Part shown: positions 25,174 through 31,654 of the stretch, in pieces
How the letters are laid out: every line of letters begins with the position of its first letter
How positions within the stretch are numbered: position 1 is the stretch's first letter
Assembly (NCBI RefSeq): GCF_009600885.1
Contig: NZ_VCLA01000057.1
Span: 1 to 50,273, forward strand
DNA: 50,273 nt
Reading direction: 5' to 3'
Source: Streptomyces jumonjinensis
GTDB taxonomy: Bacteria > Actinomycetota > Actinomycetes > Streptomycetales > Streptomycetaceae
Translations under genes and position numbers: made by a program
Notes under the pieces: model-generated
Seen by the model: the letters and a program-made list of their open reading frames with translations, nothing else
Told to the model about the DNA's origin: nothing
Databases searched by the model: none

Positions 25174-25186
25174 TTCGCTCGTAACG

Positions 25187-25238
25187 CCCATACCGTCGAT
25201 GCCAGTGCTGATCACAGACCTCATGACGGGACCTGGCG
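25187..25238 (+). promoter_or_regulatory. Conserved 52-bp leader, copy 1
   Basis: The 52 bases immediately before the ATG at 25239 match the 52 bases before the ATG at 28741 at 46 positions, without gaps. Both begin CCCATACCGTCG and end GGGACCTGGCG. Conservation of non-coding sequence up to the start codon suggests a shared promoter, operator or translational signal. Confidence 0.75.
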
Positions 25239-25733
25239 ATGACGACGCTGCATGGACACACCACCGCGATCGGCCTCTGGCTGGCCGAGTCGCTCGCCGA
25301 CCCGACAGACGCCTTGGCCACTTGGCGCGATGGCTCCCACGCCATGCTCCCGGCGGGCGGGCGGTTCGACGCGGTCCGCATCCCGATCGAGTTGGTGCAC
25401 GCCGCCGCCGACAGCGCGATCCACACGACCGTCGCCGAACACCTGACTACCGCTCTCGATGGTCCGGTCGTCTGCGACCCGGCTCGCTGGTACTACGCGC
25501 TCGTACCGCCCGGCACCACAGAGTCGTGGACGTGCGGGCTCGCACGCTGCCTCGGGCGCGGGGCCTGGCTCGGCGTCCCCCACACCGACCTCACCGACCA
25601 CACTCGTCTGCACTGGTGCGTCCCCATGGAATACCCGGCCCGCCTGTGCGACCCCGGTGTGGTGGCCGCGTTGATCGAACGCGGCCACGGACAGCTCACC
25701 CCCGAGCACACGGAATTCCGGCGGCCCCGGTGA
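25239..25733 (+). CDS. Small protein resembling the primase/polymerase N-terminal region (copy 1)
   Basis: The 164-residue product pairs with the protein at 28741: both share GRRFDAVRIPIELVHAAA-like, DGPVxxDPxxWYYALVPPGT and SWTCGLARCLGRGAWLxVP segments. The order (small N-terminal helix, FDAVRIP, GPV strand, VPPGT loop, WxxP strand) resembles the N-terminal portion annotated as bifunctional DNA primase/polymerase in actinomycetes. I see no clear catalytic acidic triad. Conserved cysteines in CGLARC, HWC and LCDP suggest a metal or structural role. It follows an XRE-TPR regulator by 102 bp and has the shared leader. Function unknown; the primase resemblance is weak. Confidence 0.65.
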   Translation: MTTLHGHTTAIGLWLAESLADPTDALATWRDGSHAMLPAGGRFDAVRIPIELVHAAADSAIHTTVAEHLTTALDGPVVCDPARWYYALVPPGTTESWTCGLARCLGRGAWLGVPHTDLTDHTRLHWCVPMEYPARLCDPGVVAALIERGHGQLTPEHTEFRRPR

Positions 25734-25953
25734 CCCAGGGACTCCGCTACGAGTCGCCCGAGTGCTGCGCACCGTCAGATCCACCAGGCGAGTGCGGCCG
25801 TTGTCCGCCGTGTGCTCCGGGGAGCGGTCGCGGTCGAGCGCCAACGTCCGACCTGCCGTGCAGAGGTAGTCTCCGTGCGAAGCACGGATGTCGGCTCCGG
25901 CGCCGCTTGGCGCTGCGGGTTCCGGAGCCGCCCTTCCACGTGGTGCTCTGGAG

Positions 25954-26397
25954 CTACGCCCAGCCGTGCTCGGTCAGGCTGCCCGAGTCTTTCAGGTAGC
26001 CGAGGAGCCCTTCCTTCGGGTACTCGATGATGTCCTCGGGCAGTTCGTGCACGCTAAACCACTCCAGGCCGAGACACTTTGCGGGCTCCTGGTTGACGGG
26101 GTCCCCGCTCCACTCAGTGGCCACGAAGAAGAACCCGATCCTCTCCACGGTGTCGCTCTGCCGATGGTGCACGACATGCACCATGCGCAGGTGGTCCGGA
26201 TCGACCGCGACACCGGTCTCTTCCAGCAGCTCCCGCGCGGCCCCGGCGCTCAGGGACTCGCCCCGGTCGAGCTTGCCCGACGGCATGTGCCAGCGGCCGT
26301 GGCCATAGGGGCCGCCGCGCTGGGAGAAGAGCAGCTTGTCGCCGTCGCGGAGGATGACGTGGGTGTCGATGACGGGTTGTGCGGGTTGCGGATTCAT
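25954..26397 (-). CDS. Nudix hydrolase (1)
   Basis: The 147-residue protein has a full Nudix box, GKLDRGESLSAGAARELLEETG, shown here as G-x5-E-x7-REL-x-EE-x-G; the metal-binding glutamates are all present. It starts NPQPAQPVIDTHVILRDGD and contains LLFSQRGGPYGHGRWHMPSG before the box. Nudix enzymes hydrolyse nucleoside diphosphates linked to another group; the small size and NTP-like pattern fit an MutT-type pyrophosphohydrolase, substrate unknown. Its ATG overlaps the stop of the kinase-like fragment (26394-26397), so it was once the second gene of a coupled pair. The gap 25734-25953 has no supported gene. Confidence 0.88.
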   Translation of the reverse strand: MNPQPAQPVIDTHVILRDGDKLLFSQRGGPYGHGRWHMPSGKLDRGESLSAGAARELLEETGVAVDPDHLRMVHVVHHRQSDTVERIGFFFVATEWSGDPVNQEPAKCLGLEWFSVHELPEDIIEYPKEGLLGYLKDSGSLTEHGWA

Positions 26398-26655
26398 GGT
26401 CCCTGGGGGGTTGCTGGGCTCGGTGAGACTGCCGACGGTACCGAGGGATCGGGGAGCGCGTCGGCGATGGTGGACGCGACTTCCGATGGGGTGGCGTCGC
26501 TGGTGTCGAGGATCAGCGCCTTCACGTTCCTGGCCATGAGGGTCCGGGCGGCCTCGGCGTAGAGGTCGACTTCGCGGCCGGGCATGGTGGGGTCGAGGCC
26601 GAATCGGTGCCGGACTCCGCGCTCGGCTATCCGACGGGCGCTATGCCGCCGACGG
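26394..26655 (-). pseudogene. C-terminal fragment of a small nucleotide-kinase-like protein
   Basis: In-frame sequence reads RRIAERGVRHRFGLDPTM, then YAEAARTLMARNVKALILDT and EVASTIADALPD. This looks like the lid and C-terminal helix of a P-loop small-molecule kinase or phosphotransferase. The P-loop and core are absent, and the match fades at about 26655, 10 bp before the second Nudix gene. The first methionine is at 26585. It ends in ATGA overlap with Nudix gene 1. The family is uncertain; what is clear is that the reading frame is a tail without a front. Confidence 0.5.
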
Positions 26656-26663
26656 GTAGCGCC

Positions 26664-27197
26664 TCAGGAGAGCCGGAGACGGTGCAGCATCAACAGCGCT
26701 GCCACCGCGTTCGCTGAACGAATCTCGCCACGGTCGATCAGCTCCGGGATACGTGCCAGGGGCACCCACTCGCGTCGGGCCGACTCGAAATCGTCCTCAG
26801 GCTGCCCGACGTATTCAGCCGACTCGGACCAGTAGACACGGTGGTGCGAGGTCGAGATCCCCGGCATAGGGTCGACCGCCATCAGCAGCCGCATCGCGCC
26901 GGGCCGCCACCCGGTCTCCTCTTCCAGCTCACGGGCAGCGGCTGCCGCCGGGTCCTCGCCCTCGCCGATGCCCCCGGAGGGCAGCTCCCAGCCCCATGCC
27001 CCGGTGATGAACCGGTGCCGCCACAGCAGCAGCACTTCGTCGGCCGAGTTGACGACGGCGGCCACGGCGACGGGCCGAAGGCGGATCACGGTGTGGTCCA
27101 GGTGACGGCCGTCGGGCAGTTCGACATCGGCCATTGCGACGTTCACCCACCGGTTCTCGTACACGGTGCGCTCGCTCAGGGACTTCCACTCCGACAC
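26664..27197 (-). CDS. Nudix hydrolase (2), ADP-ribose pyrophosphatase-like
   Basis: The 177-residue product, SEWKSLSERTVYENRWVNVA onward, has a complete Nudix box in GGIGEGEDPAAAAARELEEE followed by TGW. Its N-terminus, with HLDHTVIRLRPVAVAAVVNS, is typical of ADP-ribose or nucleotide-sugar pyrophosphatases. A long C-terminal part contains YWSESAEYVGQPEDDFESAR. The GTG at 27197 is chosen because GAGGCTGAGG precedes it and because homologues start near SEWK. A GTG at 27257 is also in frame but would overlap the upstream regulator and lacks a ribosome site. It lies 44 bp downstream of the XRE-TPR regulator on the same strand, so both may be in one operon. Confidence 0.87.
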   Translation of the reverse strand: MSEWKSLSERTVYENRWVNVAMADVELPDGRHLDHTVIRLRPVAVAAVVNSADEVLLLWRHRFITGAWGWELPSGGIGEGEDPAAAAARELEEETGWRPGAMRLLMAVDPMPGISTSHHRVYWSESAEYVGQPEDDFESARREWVPLARIPELIDRGEIRSANAVAALLMLHRLRLS

Positions 27198-27241
27198 AGC
27201 CTCAGCCTCTCGATGGGGACTCGCCCATCCCACCACGTCCG

Positions 27242-28573
27242 TCACAGCGGAATGCACAGGGTGTCGTCGATTCGGGTCACCACGCCCGACGTGGCCTGGG
27301 ACCGCGTCCCGGCCAGCGTCCGACGTAGCTTGATCAGCCGGTCTCGCAGACGCTGCGACTCCACCCCTTCCATGCCGTCCAGCATCACCATGGCAGTACC
27401 CGCCGCCCGCTCGGCGTCTCCGCCTCGGAGCTGGCAGTCCGCGAGTGTGGCCAACCGGTGGATCCGCCCGCGCTCATGAGTCTGGACCTCCACGGCCTCT
27501 GCCGCGTAGGTCTGCGCAGCCCCCATGTCTCCGAGCCGCATGAAGGCGTCCGCCATATTGGTCTCCAGCAACCCGGCCTGGACGTAGCCAGTCTCCGCAG
27601 GCTCATCGTCGCGCCGGATCTGCCCGGCCTCGCGCTCGGCAGCCGTCATGCACCGATGCGCCTGCGTCTGGTCACCCATGCGGGAGTACGCCTTCGCCTG
27701 CATCGCGTAGAGATCACAGGCGAGCGCGTGAGAGATCGCGCCCCCTGCGGCACGGATACCAGCCTCGGCGAACGCCACCGCCTGCCGGTACTCGGCCATG
27801 AACAGCGACTGGTTCACCAACAGCGCGATCACGTACCCACCGAAAGCCCGGTCCCCGGACGCCTTCGCCAGTCTCAGCGCCTGATGGAAGTAGCGCTGGG
27901 CGAGACCCTGGGCGTCGGAGTCGTACGCGCAGATCCCGGCGACCGCGACCAGTCCGCCGGTCGCCCGGTGCAGCTCACGGCCGGTGGAGTCGGGGTACGT
28001 ACCCCGCAGCAGCGGCGCGGTCTCCGTGTTGAGGAAACCAAGGACGCGGGCACGGGTGGCCACTCCCCCCGCTTTTCGGTACATCTGTTCGTAATGCGAG
28101 CGTGCCGTGCGCAGGGTGCTGACATCGGCCATGCCGACACGGATCGTGCCCGCGTGAGACACGTCGGCGTCCTCGGGCGGGTTCTCCCACTCCCACACCG
28201 GCCCCACCGCAGACAGACCTGTGATGACCGAGGCGTCCAGCACGTCCTGGCGCTGCTGCTGCTCTCCACGCCATAGAGCGGTCGACCGGTCGATGAAGCC
28301 GCCGAGCGGAGTGGTAGCAGGCGGCGGCGCAATGCCCATGCCGATGTCCTCGATCGTGAGGTGTCGACCGACGCGCTCGCCGAGGATTTCGCAGATCAGA
28401 TCGGGCACGATGCCCCGGGGCGTCTGCCCCCGGAGCCAGCGGATGACGGACGCGTGGTCGTAGGAGTGGCGCTTGCCCCGGGCGGCAGCGGCCCGGTTGA
28501 CGCGCATAGCGAGTCCGGTGCGGCTCATCCCGGCTTCGTGAAGGAGGGCGTCGAGGAGAGTGTTGGCGTCCAT
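27242..28573 (-). CDS. XRE-family regulator with TPR-like domain (copy 2)
   Basis: The 443-residue protein starts DANTLLDALLHEAGMSRTGL, an XRE-type helix-turn-helix (LAMRVNRAAAARG, SYDHASVIRWLRGQTPRG), then IGMGIAPPPATTP as linker. A long TPR-like region follows (LAQRYFHQALRLAKASGDRA, AYSRMGDQTQAHRCM, AAEAVEVQTHERGRIHR). It is a different subfamily from the copy at 23886, with limited similarity. The ATG at 28573 has GAGG 7 bp before it. The divergent promoter region (28574-28740) holds a perfect palindrome at 28622-28636 and the second 52-bp leader, which places this regulator as a candidate controller of itself and of the gene at 28741. Confidence 0.87.
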   Translation of the reverse strand: MDANTLLDALLHEAGMSRTGLAMRVNRAAAARGKRHSYDHASVIRWLRGQTPRGIVPDLICEILGERVGRHLTIEDIGMGIAPPPATTPLGGFIDRSTALWRGEQQQRQDVLDASVITGLSAVGPVWEWENPPEDADVSHAGTIRVGMADVSTLRTARSHYEQMYRKAGGVATRARVLGFLNTETAPLLRGTYPDSTGRELHRATGGLVAVAGICAYDSDAQGLAQRYFHQALRLAKASGDRAFGGYVIALLVNQSLFMAEYRQAVAFAEAGIRAAGGAISHALACDLYAMQAKAYSRMGDQTQAHRCMTAAEREAGQIRRDDEPAETGYVQAGLLETNMADAFMRLGDMGAAQTYAAEAVEVQTHERGRIHRLATLADCQLRGGDAERAAGTAMVMLDGMEGVESQRLRDRLIKLRRTLAGTRSQATSGVVTRIDDTLCIPL

Positions 28574-28621
28574 AGTGGGCCTCACGTGTTGAAGTCTGCA
28601 CTGAGCGTATCTGCGGGCCGC

Positions 28622-28636
28622 TCACACACTGTGTGA
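28622..28636. promoter_or_regulatory. Palindromic operator candidate TCACACA-C-TGTGTGA
   Basis: A perfect 7+1+7 palindrome lies 49 bp upstream of the XRE-TPR copy 2 start and about 105 bp upstream of the divergent gene at 28741. It is flanked by an A/T-rich AAATTT. The position suits autoregulation. Confidence 0.5.
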
Positions 28637-28688
28637 AATTTCCACGGCTGATGACCATCTGCACACGATGTCGCCTACAGTGATCACC

Positions 28689-28740
28689 CCCATACCGTCG
28701 TCGTCAGTGCTGCTCACAGACCTGACGACGGGACCTGGCG
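28689..28740 (+). promoter_or_regulatory. Conserved 52-bp leader, copy 2
   Basis: This matches the leader at 25187-25238 in 46 of 52 positions and ends right at the ATG of the paralogous gene. The region upstream of it differs between the two loci. Confidence 0.75.
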
Positions 28741-29226
28741 ATGACGACGACGGACACCGCGCTCGGCATTTGGTTGGCCGAGGCACTCGATGCTCCGCAC
28801 GAGACCGTGCACGACTGGCGCACGGGTCGGCACGCGATGCTGCCGACTGGCCGTCGCTTCGACGCGGTCCGCATCCCGATCGAGCTGGTCCACGCCGCCG
28901 CGGGCACCGTGGCCCACTTCACCATCGCCGAACATCTCACCGCCGCCCTCGATGGTCCGGTGATCTATGACCCGAACCACTGGTACTACGCGCTCGTACC
29001 GCCCGGCACTACGGACGCATGGACGTGCGGGCTCGCGCGGTGCCTCGGCCGCGGGGCCTGGCTCAGCGTCCCCCGCACCGACCTCACCGAACACACCCAC
29101 CTGCACTGGTGCGTCTCCATGAACGCCCCGGGCCACCTGTGCGACCCCGCGACCGTGGCGGCCCTGATCGAACACGGCCACGAACGGCTCATCCCCGAGC
29201 GCACCGGATTCCGCCAACCCCGGTGA
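28741..29226 (+). CDS. Small protein resembling the primase/polymerase N-terminal region (copy 2)
   Basis: The 161-residue paralogue of the protein at 25239, with TALGIWLAEALDAPHETVHD at the front and the same FDAVRIPIELVHAAA, YYALVPPGTTDAWTCGLARC and LHWCVSM blocks. Both have the leader described at 28689. It is divergent from XRE-TPR copy 2 and is followed by a GTGA-coupled zinc-ribbon gene that copy 1 lacks in recognisable form. Conserved Cys residues (CGLARC, HWC, LCDP) recur at the same places in both proteins, so they probably matter for folding or metal binding. No function assigned. Confidence 0.65.
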   Translation: MTTTDTALGIWLAEALDAPHETVHDWRTGRHAMLPTGRRFDAVRIPIELVHAAAGTVAHFTIAEHLTAALDGPVIYDPNHWYYALVPPGTTDAWTCGLARCLGRGAWLSVPRTDLTEHTHLHWCVSMNAPGHLCDPATVAALIEHGHERLIPERTGFRQPR

Positions 29227-29441
29227 CCGCTTCCGCCCAGCCCGCCGCACTGGTCACCGGGCGGCGCGGCTGCCGCCTCACGAAGAAGCCGGCCATACGC
29301 CAGCTGAGCTGGGGGGCCGCCAAGGGGACGCACTGTTTCGCCTGCGGCCAGCCACTTCGTCAGGGGGCCGTGTACTGCGGCTGGGTCCGCGGCCGGTCCG
29401 GAGTCCACCGGCTCGATGCCGAGGTCTGGGCCTGCCCCTGA
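29223..29441 (+). CDS. Small zinc-ribbon-like protein
   Basis: The GTG start overlaps the stop of the upstream gene by four bases, a strong sign of translational coupling. The 72-residue product is basic and contains CFACGQPL, then VYCGW and a final WACP. These cysteines could form a small zinc ribbon. The N-terminal half (QPAALVTGRRGCRLTKKPAI) is unstructured by appearance. Small proteins of this form occur beside the primase-like genes of actinomycetes. No enzymatic motif is present and the family is not recognised by name. Confidence 0.55.
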   Translation: MTASAQPAALVTGRRGCRLTKKPAIRQLSWGAAKGTHCFACGQPLRQGAVYCGWVRGRSGVHRLDAEVWACP

Positions 29442-29510
29442 CCCCCTCTTCAGACCCCCGTCCCTAACCCGGGCGGGGGGCCGGCTGAACCACACCCCCT
29501 GGAGGCCCTC

Positions 29511-29681
29511 ATGGATGCCTACGACCGCGCCCTCGGAACCGCCCTCACAGCCCTCGCACTCATAGGACTCGCCGCGCCCGCGATCGCCATGCGTGATCAG
29601 CTCGACCAGGTCACCGGGGTCATGGCGCCCGACACCCCGGGGCCCGAGCCCGCCGCCCTGGACGACGCGCTGCCCTACTGA
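29511..29681 (+). CDS. 56-aa protein with one hydrophobic segment
   Basis: An ATG at 29511 with GGAGG 6-7 bp before it opens a frame of 56 codons. The product has a hydrophobic stretch LGTALTALALIGLAAPAIA in residues 8-26 and an acidic, proline-rich C-terminus (DTPGPEPAALDDALPY). It could be a single-pass membrane protein or a small secreted protein. A GC-rich hairpin follows. It is too short for homology reasoning; the ribosome site and codon bias support it. Confidence 0.5.
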   Translation: MDAYDRALGTALTALALIGLAAPAIAMRDQLDQVTGVMAPDTPGPEPAALDDALPY

Positions 29682-29692
29682 CCCCCGAGACC

Positions 29693-29732
29693 GGCCCCGG
29701 CCCGCAGGTACCCCGTCGCGCGGGCCGGGGCC
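29693..29732. terminator. Bidirectional terminator hairpin
   Basis: GGCCCCGGCCCGC (29693-29705) pairs perfectly with GCGGGCCGGGGCC (29720-29732). It lies between the 56-aa gene and the converging XRE gene, whose stop is at 29737. Confidence 0.75.
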
Positions 29733-29736
29733 CCTA

Positions 29737-29985
29737 CTACTCGTCGTCCTCCTCACGCACCAGCTCAGACAGAGGAACGCCCACTGCGCGGGCAATCCGG
29801 AAAAGCAGCCTGAGAGACGGGTCAGAGGTTCCGTACTCGATGCGATGGATCGTTTTGTGGTCTGCCCCGACCATCTCGCCTAGCCGCCATTGAGTCAGGC
29901 CAGCCGCTCTCCGCGCGTCCCGGATGCGGTCCCCGACCGTCTGGCAGCAGGTGAGCACCCATGCGGGCGGCGGTTCTGTCGACAC
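29737..29985 (-). CDS. Small XRE-family repressor
   Basis: The 82-residue protein is essentially one Cro/C1-type helix-turn-helix: DRIRDARRAAGLTQWRLGEM, then VGADHKTIHRIEYGTSDPSL, then LLFRIARAVGVPLSELV. It ends in acidic EEDDE. Small one-domain repressors of this type control mobile elements or toxin modules. A perfect palindrome 34 bp upstream of its start (30019-30036) is the obvious autoregulatory site. The next gene upstream on the right is the tRNA-Val, and the intervening 450 bp hold several hairpins but no gene I can support. Confidence 0.85.
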   Translation of the reverse strand: MSTEPPPAWVLTCCQTVGDRIRDARRAAGLTQWRLGEMVGADHKTIHRIEYGTSDPSLRLLFRIARAVGVPLSELVREEDDE

Positions 29986-30018
29986 CCGCCCACGCTCTGA
30001 TGATCACCATGGCCTGTC

Positions 30019-30036
30019 TTTACCTGACCAGGTAAA
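30019..30036. promoter_or_regulatory. Palindromic operator TTTACCTG-AC-CAGGTAAA
   Basis: A perfect 8+2+8 palindrome at 34 bp before the small XRE start, followed by AAATTTCGG. The unusual A/T content in this GC-rich DNA, the symmetry and the position make it a likely binding site for the adjacent repressor. Confidence 0.65.
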
Positions 30037-30489
30037 TTTCGGAACCGATCGTTCCGCCCCACGTCCTCTGCTCCCGCCTGTCACGCAGGAGCAGTCACCC
30101 AGCGGCACGACTGGGCGTATGCGTATCCGCTCCTCGCGCCGTCCCGCCCCGCCTCCTTCGCGGGAGGCGGGGCGGTACTCTTCGGGCATAAGAAGGCCCC
30201 CCACCGACATTCCCGGCGGGGGGCCTTCGCCCGTGACGCCGGCCTCCCCGCCGGACACCACAGGACACGGACGGTGCGTATCAGGCGCGCGTGGGGAGAC
30301 GCTCCTGCCCCGTCCATGCGCTGAATCTTTGCTGCTGCCGCCATGCAGTTCAAGTCCTTGCCGGGTAAACAAATCCCATGATCACGTGGGGATGTGGACT
30401 CTATGTGGATTCCGGGCACGAGAATGGCCCTCCGATCATGATCGATCGGAGGGCCGTAAACAGGCTCTCACCTGGCGTTACTGCACCTG
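30037..30489. other. 453-bp gene-free stretch with three hairpins
   Basis: No supported coding sequence lies here. Hairpins: CCGCCCCGCCTCC (30144-30156) with 30163-30175; GAAGGCCCCCC (30192-30202) with GGGGGGCCTTC (30218-30228); and GGCCCTCCGATC (30426-30437) with GATCGGAGGGCC (30444-30455). The last is 35 bp downstream of the minus-strand tRNA and is its likely terminator. The remainder, 30229-30425, shows no clear feature. Confidence 0.7.
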
Positions 30490-30561
30490 TGGGCGCGGAC
30501 GGTTTCGAACCGCCGACATCTGCTTTGTAAGAGCAGCGCTCTACCCCTGAGCTACGCACCC
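30490..30561 (-). tRNA. tRNA-Val (anticodon TAC)
   Basis: On the minus strand the 5' acceptor arm GGGTGCG (from 30561) pairs with CGCGCCC at the 3' end (30491-30497), with one T-G wobble, and the discriminator A is at 30490. The D arm is GCTCAGGGGTAGAGC. The anticodon arm CTGCT-CTTACAA-AGCAG gives TAC (plus-strand GTA at 30527-30529), which reads GUA/GUG valine codons. The T arm GGCGG-TTCGAAA-CCGTC is standard. CCA is not encoded. Confidence 0.93.
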
Positions 30562-30736
30562 GTGGATGAGAGAACAGGGTACATGGCGGATGGGCCTGCC
30601 CCGCAAACCCGTTCCCCTTCGCCATGGCGGTCCGCCGGTCCGGGCGGGGGCTGCTGGGGATAGCCCCACCGCCGACAGGGTGGGGGGCCGGATCGTGCCG
30701 GGTGGGCCGGGTCCGTAGCGTGAGGGGAAGACGACA

Positions 30737-31579
30737 GTGAGAGCAGGGGGAATGATCACCGTGGCCGCCCGCAGCACCTTCAGCCGTGCCCATCGCACCC
30801 GTCGGGGTCCTCGTGGCGGGGGTGGGCGGGCTCTTCGGAGGGTGGTGGGGGGTGGGGCGCTCGTCGTGGTGCTCGCCGGGTGCGGGAGCGCCGACGCGGG
30901 GGAGGCGCCCAAGGAGCGGAAGGTCTTCTCGCTCGCCGGGGAGAGCCTCACCATCGACAGCGACGACTCGGCCATCGACGTCATCGCGGCCGATGTGAAG
31001 GACGTCCAGGTCACCCGGCAGATCGATGGCTGGGTCTTCATCGGGAGCGGGCCCGAGGCGTCCTGGAAGATGGCCGGGGACACGCTCACGCTGCGGGTGG
31101 ACTGCGACGCCGTCGCCAGCAGCTGCGAGTCGCGGCACACCGTGAAGGTGCCGCGCGGGATCTCGCTGACCGTGCGGGACGGGAACGGGGGCGTCACCGC
31201 CTCCGGGTTCGACACCCCGCTGACGATCCGGTCCGACAACGGGAACGTCACCGTCCGGGACACCGCCGGGGCGCTCGATCTCCTCAGCGACAACGGGAAC
31301 GTGACCACCGAGCGCATCACCGCCAGGACCGTCAAGGCCGAGTCCGGCAACGGCAGGGTCCGGATCGGGTTCAAGAACGCCGCGCCGGACAAGGTCGAGG
31401 CCCTCACCGGCAACGGCGGCATCAGGATCGATCTGCCCCGCGCCGGAGCGCCGTACGCCGTCGACGCCACCAGCGACAACGGGGACGTCACCACCGACGT
31501 GCCCAGCGACGGCGACAGCCCCCGCGCCGTGATCGCCCGCAGCGACAACGGCTATGTGAAGGTGCTCGGCGCGGGCTAG
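30737..31579 (+). CDS. Secreted lipoprotein with a DUF4097-like adhesin-type beta repeat
   Basis: The 280-residue protein has a twin-arginine-rich N-terminus, a hydrophobic VVGGGALVVVLAGCGSA with lipobox LAGC at about residue 50, then mature protein. From about residue 130 there is a series of DGNGGVTASGF, SDNGNVTVRDTAG, SDNGNVTTERITA, GNGRVRIGFKNA and SDNGDVTTDV. This is a beta-solenoid rhythm of about 19-21 residues typical of DUF4097 proteins. It would be anchored to the outside of the membrane. The GTG at 30737 has GAGGGGA 8 bp before it; the ATG at 30752 is closer to a G-run than a ribosome site allows. Function unknown. Confidence 0.82.
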   Translation: MRAGGMITVAARSTFSRAHRTRRGPRGGGGRALRRVVGGGALVVVLAGCGSADAGEAPKERKVFSLAGESLTIDSDDSAIDVIAADVKDVQVTRQIDGWVFIGSGPEASWKMAGDTLTLRVDCDAVASSCESRHTVKVPRGISLTVRDGNGGVTASGFDTPLTIRSDNGNVTVRDTAGALDLLSDNGNVTTERITARTVKAESGNGRVRIGFKNAAPDKVEALTGNGGIRIDLPRAGAPYAVDATSDNGDVTTDVPSDGDSPRAVIARSDNGYVKVLGAG

Positions 31580-31654
31580 GGACTGGGCCCGTGTGTTCGC
31601 TGTGGCCAGGTGCGAGAATGAACCGGGTACGGCGACGCAGCACGGGAGAGGGAT

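Noticed and set aside
25730..25999. Cysteine-rich frame coupled by GTGA to the gene at 25239
   Set aside because: It is not similar to the zinc-ribbon gene that follows the paralogue, runs into the Nudix gene on the other strand, and its cysteine spacing is irregular; I could not support it.
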